From Aeoliella straminimaris (GTDB lineage: Bacteria; Planctomycetota; Planctomycetia; Pirellulales; Lacipirellulaceae), in NCBI RefSeq assembly GCF_024054565.1, contig NZ_JAMXLR010000055.1, forward strand, positions 124,001 through 188,000: DNA of 64,000 nt, written 5' to 3'. Position numbers and translations under genes: made by a program. A model generated the notes under the pieces. The model searched no databases and was not told where the DNA came from. It worked only from the letters and a program-made list of their open reading frames with translations. Within the stretch, counting starts at the first letter, position 1; the number at the start of each line of letters is the position of its first letter. Below are positions 1 to 7,918 of this stretch, piece after piece.

Positions 1-1191
1 CAATACGAGCGCAGGCGCTGTTCGCGGAAGACTCAAAACCCTGGCAGGCTGTTTCCATACCATTAGTCCGAGCGGTAGCAGCAAAAGTGCGAAATACGAG
101 CACAGACCAAACAGTCCACGGGTCCCAAATTCAATAATCCACAACCCGTCTGTCACCGACTTGTCGTCCCCTTTTTCGCCATGGACTCGGTTTCTTCCCC
201 ATCCACCCCAACCGAATAATGGTCGCTCTAAGGCCCTTTCCGCCAGGATATCCTCCATTTCGAATCGGAATTGCAGCGACCCCGCTCGCTCCTCACTTAT
301 CCAACTGGCAGCTTGCACCGCTGGCTCCCAACCGTATTCGCCAGTTAGTCTCACGCCAATGTACACGGGAGGAATGAGCAGCAGAGCTATTAGGGCAATT
401 TTGGAGCCCATCCATTTGGTCAATACGAGTACGGTCATGCCCATCAAGAGCAATAACACGGCCCCCGTCGAGCGCGTTAGTATCGCGACCCCCACGAGCC
501 CTATTGCAGCGAACATCGGCCTGAGCCCCAGCAATTGAGGCAGTCGCTGGTTCCACCACAGCCAGAACGCCGTGAGCGCCGAGGTTACCATCCACATCGA
601 TAGCTGAAGGCCATCCTTCATGAAGACGACGGGGCGCCAGCCACCAAATCGGACCAGATTCCTCCGGTTGCCAGGACGGTAGCCGTAGATATCCACATGA
701 AGATGGGGGCTCATGCGCATCTCGTAGAGGCACAGCGGTAAGTACAGCAGGCCCCCGACCACAATCGCCACAGCAAGTGCGGAAAGGTCGTCGACGCTGC
801 GGAAATACCCCCTGCCGAGCAAGTAGGGCATTCCAACGGAAATCACCTTACTTACAACACCCGAAACGCCGTCGTAGAGCCCTAAGTCGTTGGTCAGACT
901 CGAAAGCATGGGAGCGATGCAAATGAGGATCACCGGGGCGTCGATCCAACGAAACCGGAGCCCCACGAATCGCGTCGGATCGAAAGCCAGCGTGGCAGCA
1001 AACACACCAAAGCAGGTGGCTGTCATCTTCGAATAGTCGGGGATGAGCGGCAATTGAAATTCGTGCACCGGCAGGAATAGCCAGCCTCCAATCAGCGCCG
1101 TCAACATCGCGCTGCGCGGCGGGAGCGCGGCGAACAGCATCAATATCGCCAACGGCCAGAGAAACAGCGCACCATCTGCTAATATCTGCAT
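1..1191 (-). CDS. O-antigen ligase/polymerase-like membrane protein (3' end outside window)
   Basis: The frame is open from an ATG at 1191 to the left edge of the window, so about 397 codons are visible and the C-terminus is missing. The product is strongly hydrophobic, with many predicted membrane spans separated by short loops, starting MQILADGALFLWPLAILMLF. A loop with GYRPGNRRNLVRFGGWRP followed by more helices, and a later loop with FGWGGWGRNR, resemble bacterial O-antigen ligase/Wzy-type proteins that join or polymerise lipid-linked glycan at the periplasmic face. The start overlaps the upstream glycosyltransferase stop as TGATG, which implies translational coupling and places the gene at the distal end of the polysaccharide operon. 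The ligase-versus-polymerase role is inferred from topology and context; no single motif settles it. Confidence 0.72.
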   Translation of the reverse strand, partial: MQILADGALFLWPLAILMLFAALPPRSAMLTALIGGWLFLPVHEFQLPLIPDYSKMTATCFGVFAATLAFDPTRFVGLRFRWIDAPVILICIAPMLSSLTNDLGLYDGVSGVVSKVISVGMPYLLGRGYFRSVDDLSALAVAIVVGGLLYLPLCLYEMRMSPHLHVDIYGYRPGNRRNLVRFGGWRPVVFMKDGLQLSMWMVTSALTAFWLWWNQRLPQLLGLRPMFAAIGLVGVAILTRSTGAVLLLLMGMTVLVLTKWMGSKIALIALLLIPPVYIGVRLTGEYGWEPAVQAASWISEERAGSLQFRFEMEDILAERALERPLFGWGGWGRNRVHGEKGDDKSVTDGLWIIEFGTRGLFGLCSYFALLLLPLGLMVWKQPARVLSLPRTAPALVL

Positions 1192-2303
1192 CAGTGTTTA
1201 GCCATTCGAAGCGGTTGCCCGTCGCACAATTCCGCCCAGCGATCGTTGGACGTGGCCTGGAGTGCTGCCTCGAGTCGATCCGTGGCATCCTCCCACGAGT
1301 AGGAGTTCGCAGTGGAATATGCCAACTCGGACATGCGTACCCATTCGGCAGCTGGCATCGCAACCGTACGGCAAATCGCGTCGGCCATCGCTGGTGAATT
1401 TTCTTGGGGGACGAGAATGCCACCTCCTTGGCCGATCAACTCAGGGGCGGCCCCGGCAGGTGTGCCAATCACCGGCGTGCGGCAAGCCATCGCTTCCAGA
1501 ATCGGCAGTCCAAATCCCTCCACACGACTCGAGAAGAGCCATGCATCGCACGAGGAGTAAATCGACGGAATTTCGGACTGTTTAGGTCGATGCCAGTAAC
1601 GATCGATCACTCTGCGATCAGACTCGTTGCGGAGAGTCGCCCGCCCAAATGCATGCACGTTGAAGTCGCATTCCTCTCTGGCCAAATGGATCGCCTCCAA
1701 GGCAATGTCGGATCCTTTATAGCCATACCCGCCAAACATAAAGCCAATCGTAGGCGAATCACCTTTCGACCTGGGCGCCGTGGTGAACTGACGGCAATCC
1801 ACGGCGTTGGGAACCGTGAATGCTAGGAAGTCGTCATATTCATCTGCCATCACCTGGCGAAGCCATTCCGAAACGCAGATCTTTCGCAGCGGCAACTGGT
1901 AGGTTCGCCTGCTTCGATCTTGCGGTAGACTGGCATGGACCTCGTGATGTTGCACAAGATAGAACTTCGCTCCCTTGCTCTGATCGAAGTTGGCCAGCCA
2001 CTCCGCCGTCTCCCACCAGGTGGCAATAATCACGTCGGCGTCGGCAACATCCTCTTCTCGTATCGGTCCGCCATGATTAACGACACGGAAATGGATGCCA
2101 AGATGATCGTAGTGGGTTTGAGGCCGCTTCCAGCCTTGGCCCTTCAGTAGGTCTTTAATCCGGCGACTGTACGAAGGCTCCCTTGGGCGCGAGCAAACTA
2201 CCTCCACTTTGTGCCCGCGCGCGGCCAGCCTCTGAGCATAGATTCCCACGACGCGTTGCCCGCCGCTAATATTTGGAAATGGTGAAAGAAAGGTGATTTT
2301 CAT
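1191..2303 (-). CDS. Glycosyltransferase, GT4/GT1 type
   Basis: A 370-residue GT-B fold glycosyltransferase, probably adding one sugar to the growing exopolysaccharide at the cytoplasmic face. The N-terminus has the family's glycine-rich loop (FPNISGGQRVVGIYAQRLAARG). The C-terminal half carries the nucleotide-sugar binding block EGFGLPILEAMACRTPVIGT, with the EX7E-like pair of acidic residues, then PAGAAPELIGQGG. The ATG at 2303 opens the frame. It sits 33 nt after the GT-A-like gene and its stop overlaps the next start, so it is one link of the operon. Donor and acceptor sugars cannot be told from the sequence. Confidence 0.9.
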   Translation of the reverse strand: MKITFLSPFPNISGGQRVVGIYAQRLAARGHKVEVVCSRPREPSYSRRIKDLLKGQGWKRPQTHYDHLGIHFRVVNHGGPIREEDVADADVIIATWWETAEWLANFDQSKGAKFYLVQHHEVHASLPQDRSRRTYQLPLRKICVSEWLRQVMADEYDDFLAFTVPNAVDCRQFTTAPRSKGDSPTIGFMFGGYGYKGSDIALEAIHLAREECDFNVHAFGRATLRNESDRRVIDRYWHRPKQSEIPSIYSSCDAWLFSSRVEGFGLPILEAMACRTPVIGTPAGAAPELIGQGGGILVPQENSPAMADAICRTVAMPAAEWVRMSELAYSTANSYSWEDATDRLEAALQATSNDRWAELCDGQPLRMAKH

Positions 2304-2336
2304 ATCAACTTGGAGTTAGCAAGAGCCATGTGAAAC

Positions 2337-3293
2337 TTATGGAACGGCGAGACGCAAAGCTTCTTGGTAATAGAGATGTCGGTTGCCATGTCCCGCGAAG
2401 TGGCTACATACTGCTCCATTCGGGTGAAAGGACACGTCCGGAATCGGAATCGAATAGCTGGCCGGCAGATAAGACCAGCCATGGCCGGCTGCCAATGCCG
2501 CGTAAGCTGCTTGCTCTATGAAGTAGTGTTTACGCCAAGCGATATCGAAACTCGCCAAATGATTCTCAAGTTGATTGAAATCTTCCCTGCAAAAAGTACG
2601 GTGAATCATCAGCCCAGCATTCAAGTTGCCTGGCACTTTCTTTCCTAAGCGTGCCTCCAATGCTCCGGCAGAACATGGATATCCGCACAGGATATCTCGC
2701 ATGAAGAACATCTCGGAACTACCTTGACGAAGCACTTCGATTGCCTCCGCGATGTCACCTGGCACATCGTAGAAAAGTACATCTCCATCAAGAAGAATAC
2801 GGTACCGAGATGTTCCCACGACGTTCATTGTAACCAATTTGCGCCCACCGAAATTCTGTCGACGCAACTCATCGAGCAGCGGAAAACGTTTACGCGGAAG
2901 CACTGACTCGACTAGTTGATCGACTTGTTTGCTCTGGATAATCTCACAACCGGGCAGCCGGCTAGAAAGGAACCTGCCGTTGTCATTCGACAATGTACCA
3001 TCCGAAACGAAAGTAACAGCGAGTGGTTCCGCGATATGGCGCAACAGCGTCCAGGCCGCCAAACAGGCCATACTAAAGTGCCTCGCTCCACACATTACAA
3101 TCAGACCTGTGTCTGAATCGTCTCTGCATGCGATCTCCGGCATCCGACTTACCTTGCCACGCAAACGAGCATCGAGATGCCGCAAATAATATTTCGTCTT
3201 TAGTTGCCGCCAACCTCCGTCAAGAACGGCCCACTTTGTAAAACCGAGCGTGCGACGCAGACGCGATTTACTTTTTTGATTGGGTACAGACAT
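2337..3293 (-). CDS. GT-A-like glycosyltransferase family protein
   Basis: About 318 residues from the ATG at 3293 (protein start MSVPNQKSK). The longer open frame reaching 3479 would overlap the upstream GT2 gene by more than 100 nt and its extra N-terminal sequence looks non-coding, so I chose the internal ATG. The segment GLIVMCGARHFSMACLAAWT begins the Rossmann-like core, and LDGDVLFYD contains a DxD metal/nucleotide-sugar motif. FIEQAAYAALAA further on resembles the C-terminal helix of hypothetical nucleotide-diphospho-sugar transferases. No strong ribosome binding site is visible. It most likely adds a sugar in the same pathway as its neighbours; specificity is unknown. Confidence 0.7.
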   Translation of the reverse strand: MSVPNQKSKSRLRRTLGFTKWAVLDGGWRQLKTKYYLRHLDARLRGKVSRMPEIACRDDSDTGLIVMCGARHFSMACLAAWTLLRHIAEPLAVTFVSDGTLSNDNGRFLSSRLPGCEIIQSKQVDQLVESVLPRKRFPLLDELRRQNFGGRKLVTMNVVGTSRYRILLDGDVLFYDVPGDIAEAIEVLRQGSSEMFFMRDILCGYPCSAGALEARLGKKVPGNLNAGLMIHRTFCREDFNQLENHLASFDIAWRKHYFIEQAAYAALAAGHGWSYLPASYSIPIPDVSFHPNGAVCSHFAGHGNRHLYYQEALRLAVP

Positions 3294-3355
3294 CGCTGTT
3301 CGTAGTGTCTTGTCAGTGAATCTACTTTTCGCCACGAGAGTCACATGCCTAGCTG

Positions 3356-4258
3356 CTAGTATCCCCTCATCGCGCAGACCAGCACCTTCCAACTTGCCGG
3401 GCTCAGTGGTGACGTCCTGACGGCTCGCCAAGCATGCTTTCGAGCTAGTGGGACGTTTCCACCGGCCAGTGCCCACCAAGCCCAGCGAACTCGGGCTCTG
3501 CGAGTGTGAACTGACGTTGGGAGACGAATGTTTGCAGGAGGTGTACCTAGTTGACGGCGGCGATACGCGTCAGTAAGGGCACGCAATCCGCGTTCCTGCT
3601 GTTCACAGATTCTCTGGTGGCATACTGACCCAAGGTGGACGCGGTAGCGGAGCAGTGGTTCCATCAAGTTCTCGAGCAGTCCAATTTCCGCCAACCGCAA
3701 CCATAAGTCGTAGTCTTCGATGTAGAGCATCTCTTCTCGATACCCCCCAACCTTGTCCAGTGCCGCGCGTCGAATCAGGACCGTCGGGTGCACGATCACT
3801 GCCCAGACATTCTCCACCATATGCGCACGGTCGATTTCTTCATGCGTACGCTTGATGGGAAGTTTAGCAAGCACTTCGTTTTCACTATCGACATGCGTCA
3901 CCGCTGTGCCGACGCACACATGGTCTAGACGAGGCACGAGAAAATCAGTTTGTTTCTGCAACCGGTCCGGTAAGGAAATATCGTCGGCATCCATGCGGGC
4001 GATGAATTCGCCCCGTGCCTCGGACAGCATCTCGTTCAGTGCAACGACATAGCCGGTATTCGGACGACTTTTGAGCCGGATTCGTTCATCTCTTTGGGCA
4101 TAGTGTTCCAGAACCTTCAGGCTGCCATCGGTCGAGCCATCATCGATGATCAGGAACTCAAAGTCGGTATATGTTTGCGCGAGTATACTCTCCACCGCCT
4201 CGGCGACGTACCGCTCGGCATTGTAGACAGGCAGGATGACCGAAATAGTAGGAGGCAT
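3356..4258 (-). CDS. Glycosyltransferase family 2
   Basis: A 300-residue inverting GT-A glycosyltransferase. The N-terminal ISVILPVYNAERYVAEAVES, the IIDDGSTDGS block and the metal-binding ARMDADDIS are textbook GT2 motifs, followed by EDYDLWLRLAEIG in the catalytic-base region. The C-terminal about 60 residues are basic and probably membrane-associated. Its start overlaps the stop of the pyruvyl transferase gene by one base (TAATG), so the two are co-translated. It should transfer a sugar from a nucleotide donor to a lipid-linked acceptor in the cytoplasm; the sugar is not predictable. Confidence 0.93.
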   Translation of the reverse strand: MPPTISVILPVYNAERYVAEAVESILAQTYTDFEFLIIDDGSTDGSLKVLEHYAQRDERIRLKSRPNTGYVVALNEMLSEARGEFIARMDADDISLPDRLQKQTDFLVPRLDHVCVGTAVTHVDSENEVLAKLPIKRTHEEIDRAHMVENVWAVIVHPTVLIRRAALDKVGGYREEMLYIEDYDLWLRLAEIGLLENLMEPLLRYRVHLGSVCHQRICEQQERGLRALTDAYRRRQLGTPPANIRLPTSVHTRRARVRWAWWALAGGNVPLARKHAWRAVRTSPLSPASWKVLVCAMRGY

Positions 4259-5535
4259 TATACGTAGCTCCCTTCCACTAAGCCCGCAAAGTGGGAGTAA
4301 GCCGCTTTTTGGGCTTCCACTTGCTTTGCCGCCAATTCTTGGGTGGATTCAATCCCTTCTTCCGCCTTGCTTAACAGTCGGCCCACCGCGGCAGATATCC
4401 GCCGGGGCGTGTCAGGCTGGGTGGCATCGATGACCTCACAAAGCTGATGGTCAAAGCACTCCGCCAGCCCCTGGTGTTTGGCAACATAGTAGTCGGAACT
4501 GGCCAACATGACGGCTGGTATCCCCATGGCCAGGGCAAACACAGCCGCGTGGTACGCACCGGTGACGACGACCTTGCACTGCGATACCAACTTCATCACG
4601 TCGCCCGGTGACGATACGCCTCTCCATAGTTGCGGGGATCGATCTGGAAAATGGTCCCCAAACGTACAAATGTCGGAATCTGTACCAAACAGGCAAATGG
4701 GAATAGGGAGCAAGTCGCAGCGAAATTCGTCTGATAGCGACCGCAGGGCGTTTACCACTCGTTCCTTCGCTGTATGGTCGCCCAACCCGGAATAGCCAGC
4801 TACCCGGAGATTGATCCCGATGTACGGCCGATTCGCGGGGAGCGGCATTGCGCTGGCGGGTTCGATAGCGTCGTCACCAGTCACGCGAAACCGATCGCGT
4901 GGCACTTTTAATTGAGTGAGGATACTTGGCCCCAGCGTATGTTCCCGGAGGGTGATGAGATCCACGCGACGCAAACAGCGGGCCAAGGTCATTGACTGTC
5001 GATCCGCCAAAGGTCCGAGGCCCTGTCCCATGAGGGCGAGGCGTTTACCCATTCTCACGGCGATCGCCAGCAGTTCCAGCTTCTTTCTTGTCTGGCTGCG
5101 AAAGCTGTCGCAAAGGTATCCGCCACCCGAGAGCACAAGCGCGTCGGTCTCCTCCATCAGTTCTTTCCAGGCTCGCATACGGTCCTTCAGTATTTGCCGC
5201 CGCGTTCTGATGGCTGTCCAGCGGGCCGCCGCAGCGGGCGCCACTAACCGTGCACTGCGTTCAATCCCCAAAACGGGCGGATGAATGCCGGATGGAAGCA
5301 GTCGCCTCAACGCTCCGAACTGGCCAAAAGGCATGCTTATCGCGGCATACTGCTCCCGAGGTACGGCCTCTGCTTCTGGTATCAACTCACTAAGTCGTTG
5401 GGCATTGCCGCAGACAACTCTGATCCGCGCATGCGGTTGAAGCTGCTTCAGGCGGTGCACGGCAACCTGCAACATCGCTATGTCGCCCACGTTGTGCAGG
5501 TCGTAAGTTCCGTTGTCGACGAGAATCGTACTCAT
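4258..5535 (-). CDS. Polysaccharide pyruvyl transferase family protein
   Basis: A 425-residue protein of the polysaccharide pyruvyl transferase family (CsaB/WcaK type), which adds ketal-linked pyruvate from phosphoenolpyruvate to glycan residues. The N-terminus VDNGTYDLHNVGDIAMLQVA has the family's N-x-G-D start, KRLALMGQGLGPL matches the conserved GQGIGP segment, and VVTGAYHAAVFALAMGIPAV matches the C-terminal R/G-x-H-x-A-x-F-A block that contacts the donor. It overlaps the ABC ATPase gene by 4 nt (ATGA) and the GT2 gene by one base. Pyruvylation would give the exported polymer a negative charge. Related members have other substrates, so the reaction is inferred. Confidence 0.85.
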   Translation of the reverse strand: MSTILVDNGTYDLHNVGDIAMLQVAVHRLKQLQPHARIRVVCGNAQRLSELIPEAEAVPREQYAAISMPFGQFGALRRLLPSGIHPPVLGIERSARLVAPAAAARWTAIRTRRQILKDRMRAWKELMEETDALVLSGGGYLCDSFRSQTRKKLELLAIAVRMGKRLALMGQGLGPLADRQSMTLARCLRRVDLITLREHTLGPSILTQLKVPRDRFRVTGDDAIEPASAMPLPANRPYIGINLRVAGYSGLGDHTAKERVVNALRSLSDEFRCDLLPIPICLFGTDSDICTFGDHFPDRSPQLWRGVSSPGDVMKLVSQCKVVVTGAYHAAVFALAMGIPAVMLASSDYYVAKHQGLAECFDHQLCEVIDATQPDTPRRISAAVGRLLSKAEEGIESTQELAAKQVEAQKAAYSHFAGLVEGSYV

Positions 5536-6830
5536 TCGTTGCTTGCCCCAACACTCAGAGGTGCGCTTACGCGGCTGGTGGTGTTACTCCAGCGATGCGG
5601 CAGAATCACGGCTGAGTACCTGTTCTGCTGCACGTCGCGGCCTCCGACAACGCCAGGGGCGACTTCAAATTCGAAGGCACCTTCGACGCGATCCACCACA
5701 CTTCCCCGGGAGTCCAACTGGATGTTCAAGGAGTAGCGTCCGGGAGATAGGCACATCGAGTCGATGTTGCATTGGAGGATCTTCTGTTTGGTATTCTCCA
5801 GCAGATCGTCCAATTCACATGGCGTATCGGTCGAGAAGGCAGCCAATGGCTCTTGCCCAGCATTGTAAATGGTAAAGCGAAAATTCAGTGGTGAGACGTC
5901 ACCGTCGAAAGCAAAGCAGAAACAAGCTGGTTGCCCCACCATTAAGCTGGTCGCTTTATCGCGGCGGCCCGATTCAACCCATGCATCAACGCAACGGACG
6001 TTGCCGCTACCATATCTGTCGGTACGTGATTCCAGCGATTGCAAGGCGCCTGCAGAGCGGAGGTGCAGATAGTCATCCACCACAACGCCCGTTTCACCAA
6101 TATGACGCACTTGACCATCGGCTAGCAGAATGGCGTACTTGCACAGTCGCTGGACGGCCGCCATGTTGTGGCTCACGAACAGCACGGTTCGGCCTTGGCC
6201 CTGGGCCACTTCCTGCATCTTGCCGAGGCATTTCTTCTGAAACTGGGCATCTCCCACCGCCAGCACCTCGTCGACGATCAGGATCTCCGGCTCCAGGTGC
6301 GCCGCCACGGCGAACGCTAGCCGAACGTACATCCCGCTGGAGTAGCGTTTGACGGGGGTATCGAGGAATTTTTCGACCTCGGCAAAGGCCACGATCTCGT
6401 CAAATTTGCGATCGATTTCGACCTTCTTCATGCCGAGGATCGAGCCATTGAGGTAGATGTTCTCCCGACCGCTAAGTTCCGGATGGAAGCCGGTGCCCAC
6501 CTCCAGCAGCGACGCCACCCGCCCGCGGAGTACGGCCCGCCCCGCCGTGGGATCGGTAATGCGGCTTAGCACCTTCAGCAGGGTGCTCTTGCCGGCCCCG
6601 TTGCGGCCGATGATGCCCACCACCTCGCCTGGCTGCACCTCGAACGAGACATCCTTGAGGGCCCAGAACAAGTCGTCCTGGTTGCCACCGCCACTGAGGT
6701 GTTGGAAACGTTTAAAGGGAGCCTTGGCGGCGCCCACCAGGGCATCGCGAAAAGTGGGATACTTTTCCTCGCGCAGCCCCAGGCGGTAGGCCTTGCCGAG
6801 GTTCTCGACGGTGATGATGGGTTTAGTCAT
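5532..6830 (-). CDS. wzt: ABC transporter ATP-binding protein, polysaccharide export (Wzt-like)
   Basis: A 432-residue ATPase of the O-antigen/teichoic-acid export type. Walker A is GRNGAGKST at residues 75-83, the signature region YSSGMYVRLAFA starts near 163, Walker B ILIVDEVL is at 183-190, and the switch histidine is H221. After the ATPase core (about 240 residues) comes a C-terminal domain of about 170 residues rich in beta strand, as in Wzt proteins that recognise the modified end of the glycan before export. The permease partner is 39 nt upstream, and the pyruvyl transferase overlaps by 4 nt. A carbohydrate-binding role for the C-terminal domain is inferred from position and length. 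Confidence 0.92.
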   Translation of the reverse strand: MTKPIITVENLGKAYRLGLREEKYPTFRDALVGAAKAPFKRFQHLSGGGNQDDLFWALKDVSFEVQPGEVVGIIGRNGAGKSTLLKVLSRITDPTAGRAVLRGRVASLLEVGTGFHPELSGRENIYLNGSILGMKKVEIDRKFDEIVAFAEVEKFLDTPVKRYSSGMYVRLAFAVAAHLEPEILIVDEVLAVGDAQFQKKCLGKMQEVAQGQGRTVLFVSHNMAAVQRLCKYAILLADGQVRHIGETGVVVDDYLHLRSAGALQSLESRTDRYGSGNVRCVDAWVESGRRDKATSLMVGQPACFCFAFDGDVSPLNFRFTIYNAGQEPLAAFSTDTPCELDDLLENTKQKILQCNIDSMCLSPGRYSLNIQLDSRGSVVDRVEGAFEFEVAPGVVGGRDVQQNRYSAVILPHRWSNTTSRVSAPLSVGASNE

Positions 6831-6869
6831 GTTCCAGTTAGCTTTGGTAAGAAGAGTCGTGAGCTGAGC

Positions 6870-7853
6870 CTAGGCAATATCCGCAAAACGACGTTCCGTC
6901 TTGCGAAAATAGAACATGCCGAACACCAACAGGGCGGCCGTGGAAACAGCGGAGACGCCTATCATTTGCCAGGGAACTTCGGTGCCGAAGATACAGCTCC
7001 GGAATCCCTCGATGATCCCGGCCAGGGGATTCAGTGCATAGATCAGGCGATAGCGTTCGGGAACGATGGTCGTGGGGTAGACAACCGGGCTGAGGAACTG
7101 CCACCCCTGCACCATGAACGGAACGACAAAGCGAAAGTCGCGATAGCTGACCGTCAAGGCGGAGAGCGTGTAGGCGATTCCCAAGGAGGCGGACCACACC
7201 ATTAGAACCAACAGAGGAAGCAGCAGGATCGTCGGTGCTGGCACCACTCCGTAAATCGCCATCAGGGCGCAGAACACCCCAAAGGAAAGCCCCATGTCGA
7301 CGAGCGAGCCGCTGACGGTCGCCGTGGGCACAAACAAGCGGGGGAAGTAGATCTTCGTGAGCAGTTGCTGCTGACTCACTAGCGACATTCCCCCCATCGA
7401 AATGGCATTCGAGAAAAATAGCCACGGAAGCAAGCCGGCATAGACATATACCGGGTAGGCATTCACCAGGTGAGCGGGCAGCGTTTCCTTCAGATTGGCG
7501 AAGTTGCCAAAGATGACGGTAAACACGGTCACGCTAAAAATCGGCACGAGTACGGCCCAGGCGATGCCCAACACCGTTTGCTTGTAGCGGACCTTCACAT
7601 CCCGCCAAACGAGAAAAAACAGCAGTTCTCGATAGCGCCAGAGCTCACGGAAGTCGATCGGAATCCACCCCCGCTTGGGCTCAATAACGAGTTCCTCTTG
7701 CTGTTCGGCCAGATGGCCCGTGACCTCGGCGATCTCCTCCTCAACGGAAGGGGTCGTTTCGAGTGCAGGCCCTTTCTGGAGCGAAGCGAGCACTCCCACG
7801 ACGCTCTCATTCGAGTCGAAGGCCTCCTCGGTGGTGGACATAGAGTTAGACAT
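6870..7853 (-). CDS. wzm: ABC transporter permease, polysaccharide export (Wzm-like)
   Basis: A 327-residue ABC-2 type permease. The first about 65 residues are hydrophilic and acidic, an extension beyond the usual family start. The family core then begins with IDFRELWRYRELLFFLVWRD and VRYKQTVLGIAWAVLVPIFS, the hallmark of O-antigen export permeases, followed by about six membrane spans. The late segment YALNPLAGIIEGFRSCIFG is also typical. It would form the inner-membrane channel with the ATPase encoded just downstream. A second ATG four codons in is an alternative start. Confidence 0.92.
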   Translation of the reverse strand: MSNSMSTTEEAFDSNESVVGVLASLQKGPALETTPSVEEEIAEVTGHLAEQQEELVIEPKRGWIPIDFRELWRYRELLFFLVWRDVKVRYKQTVLGIAWAVLVPIFSVTVFTVIFGNFANLKETLPAHLVNAYPVYVYAGLLPWLFFSNAISMGGMSLVSQQQLLTKIYFPRLFVPTATVSGSLVDMGLSFGVFCALMAIYGVVPAPTILLLPLLVLMVWSASLGIAYTLSALTVSYRDFRFVVPFMVQGWQFLSPVVYPTTIVPERYRLIYALNPLAGIIEGFRSCIFGTEVPWQMIGVSAVSTAALLVFGMFYFRKTERRFADIA

Positions 7854-7918
7854 ATAGATACTGAGTTTCTCTGTTCGGTTCGAAGCGATGCAATTGTTTA
7901 TTCGCTCTGGGCAGATCC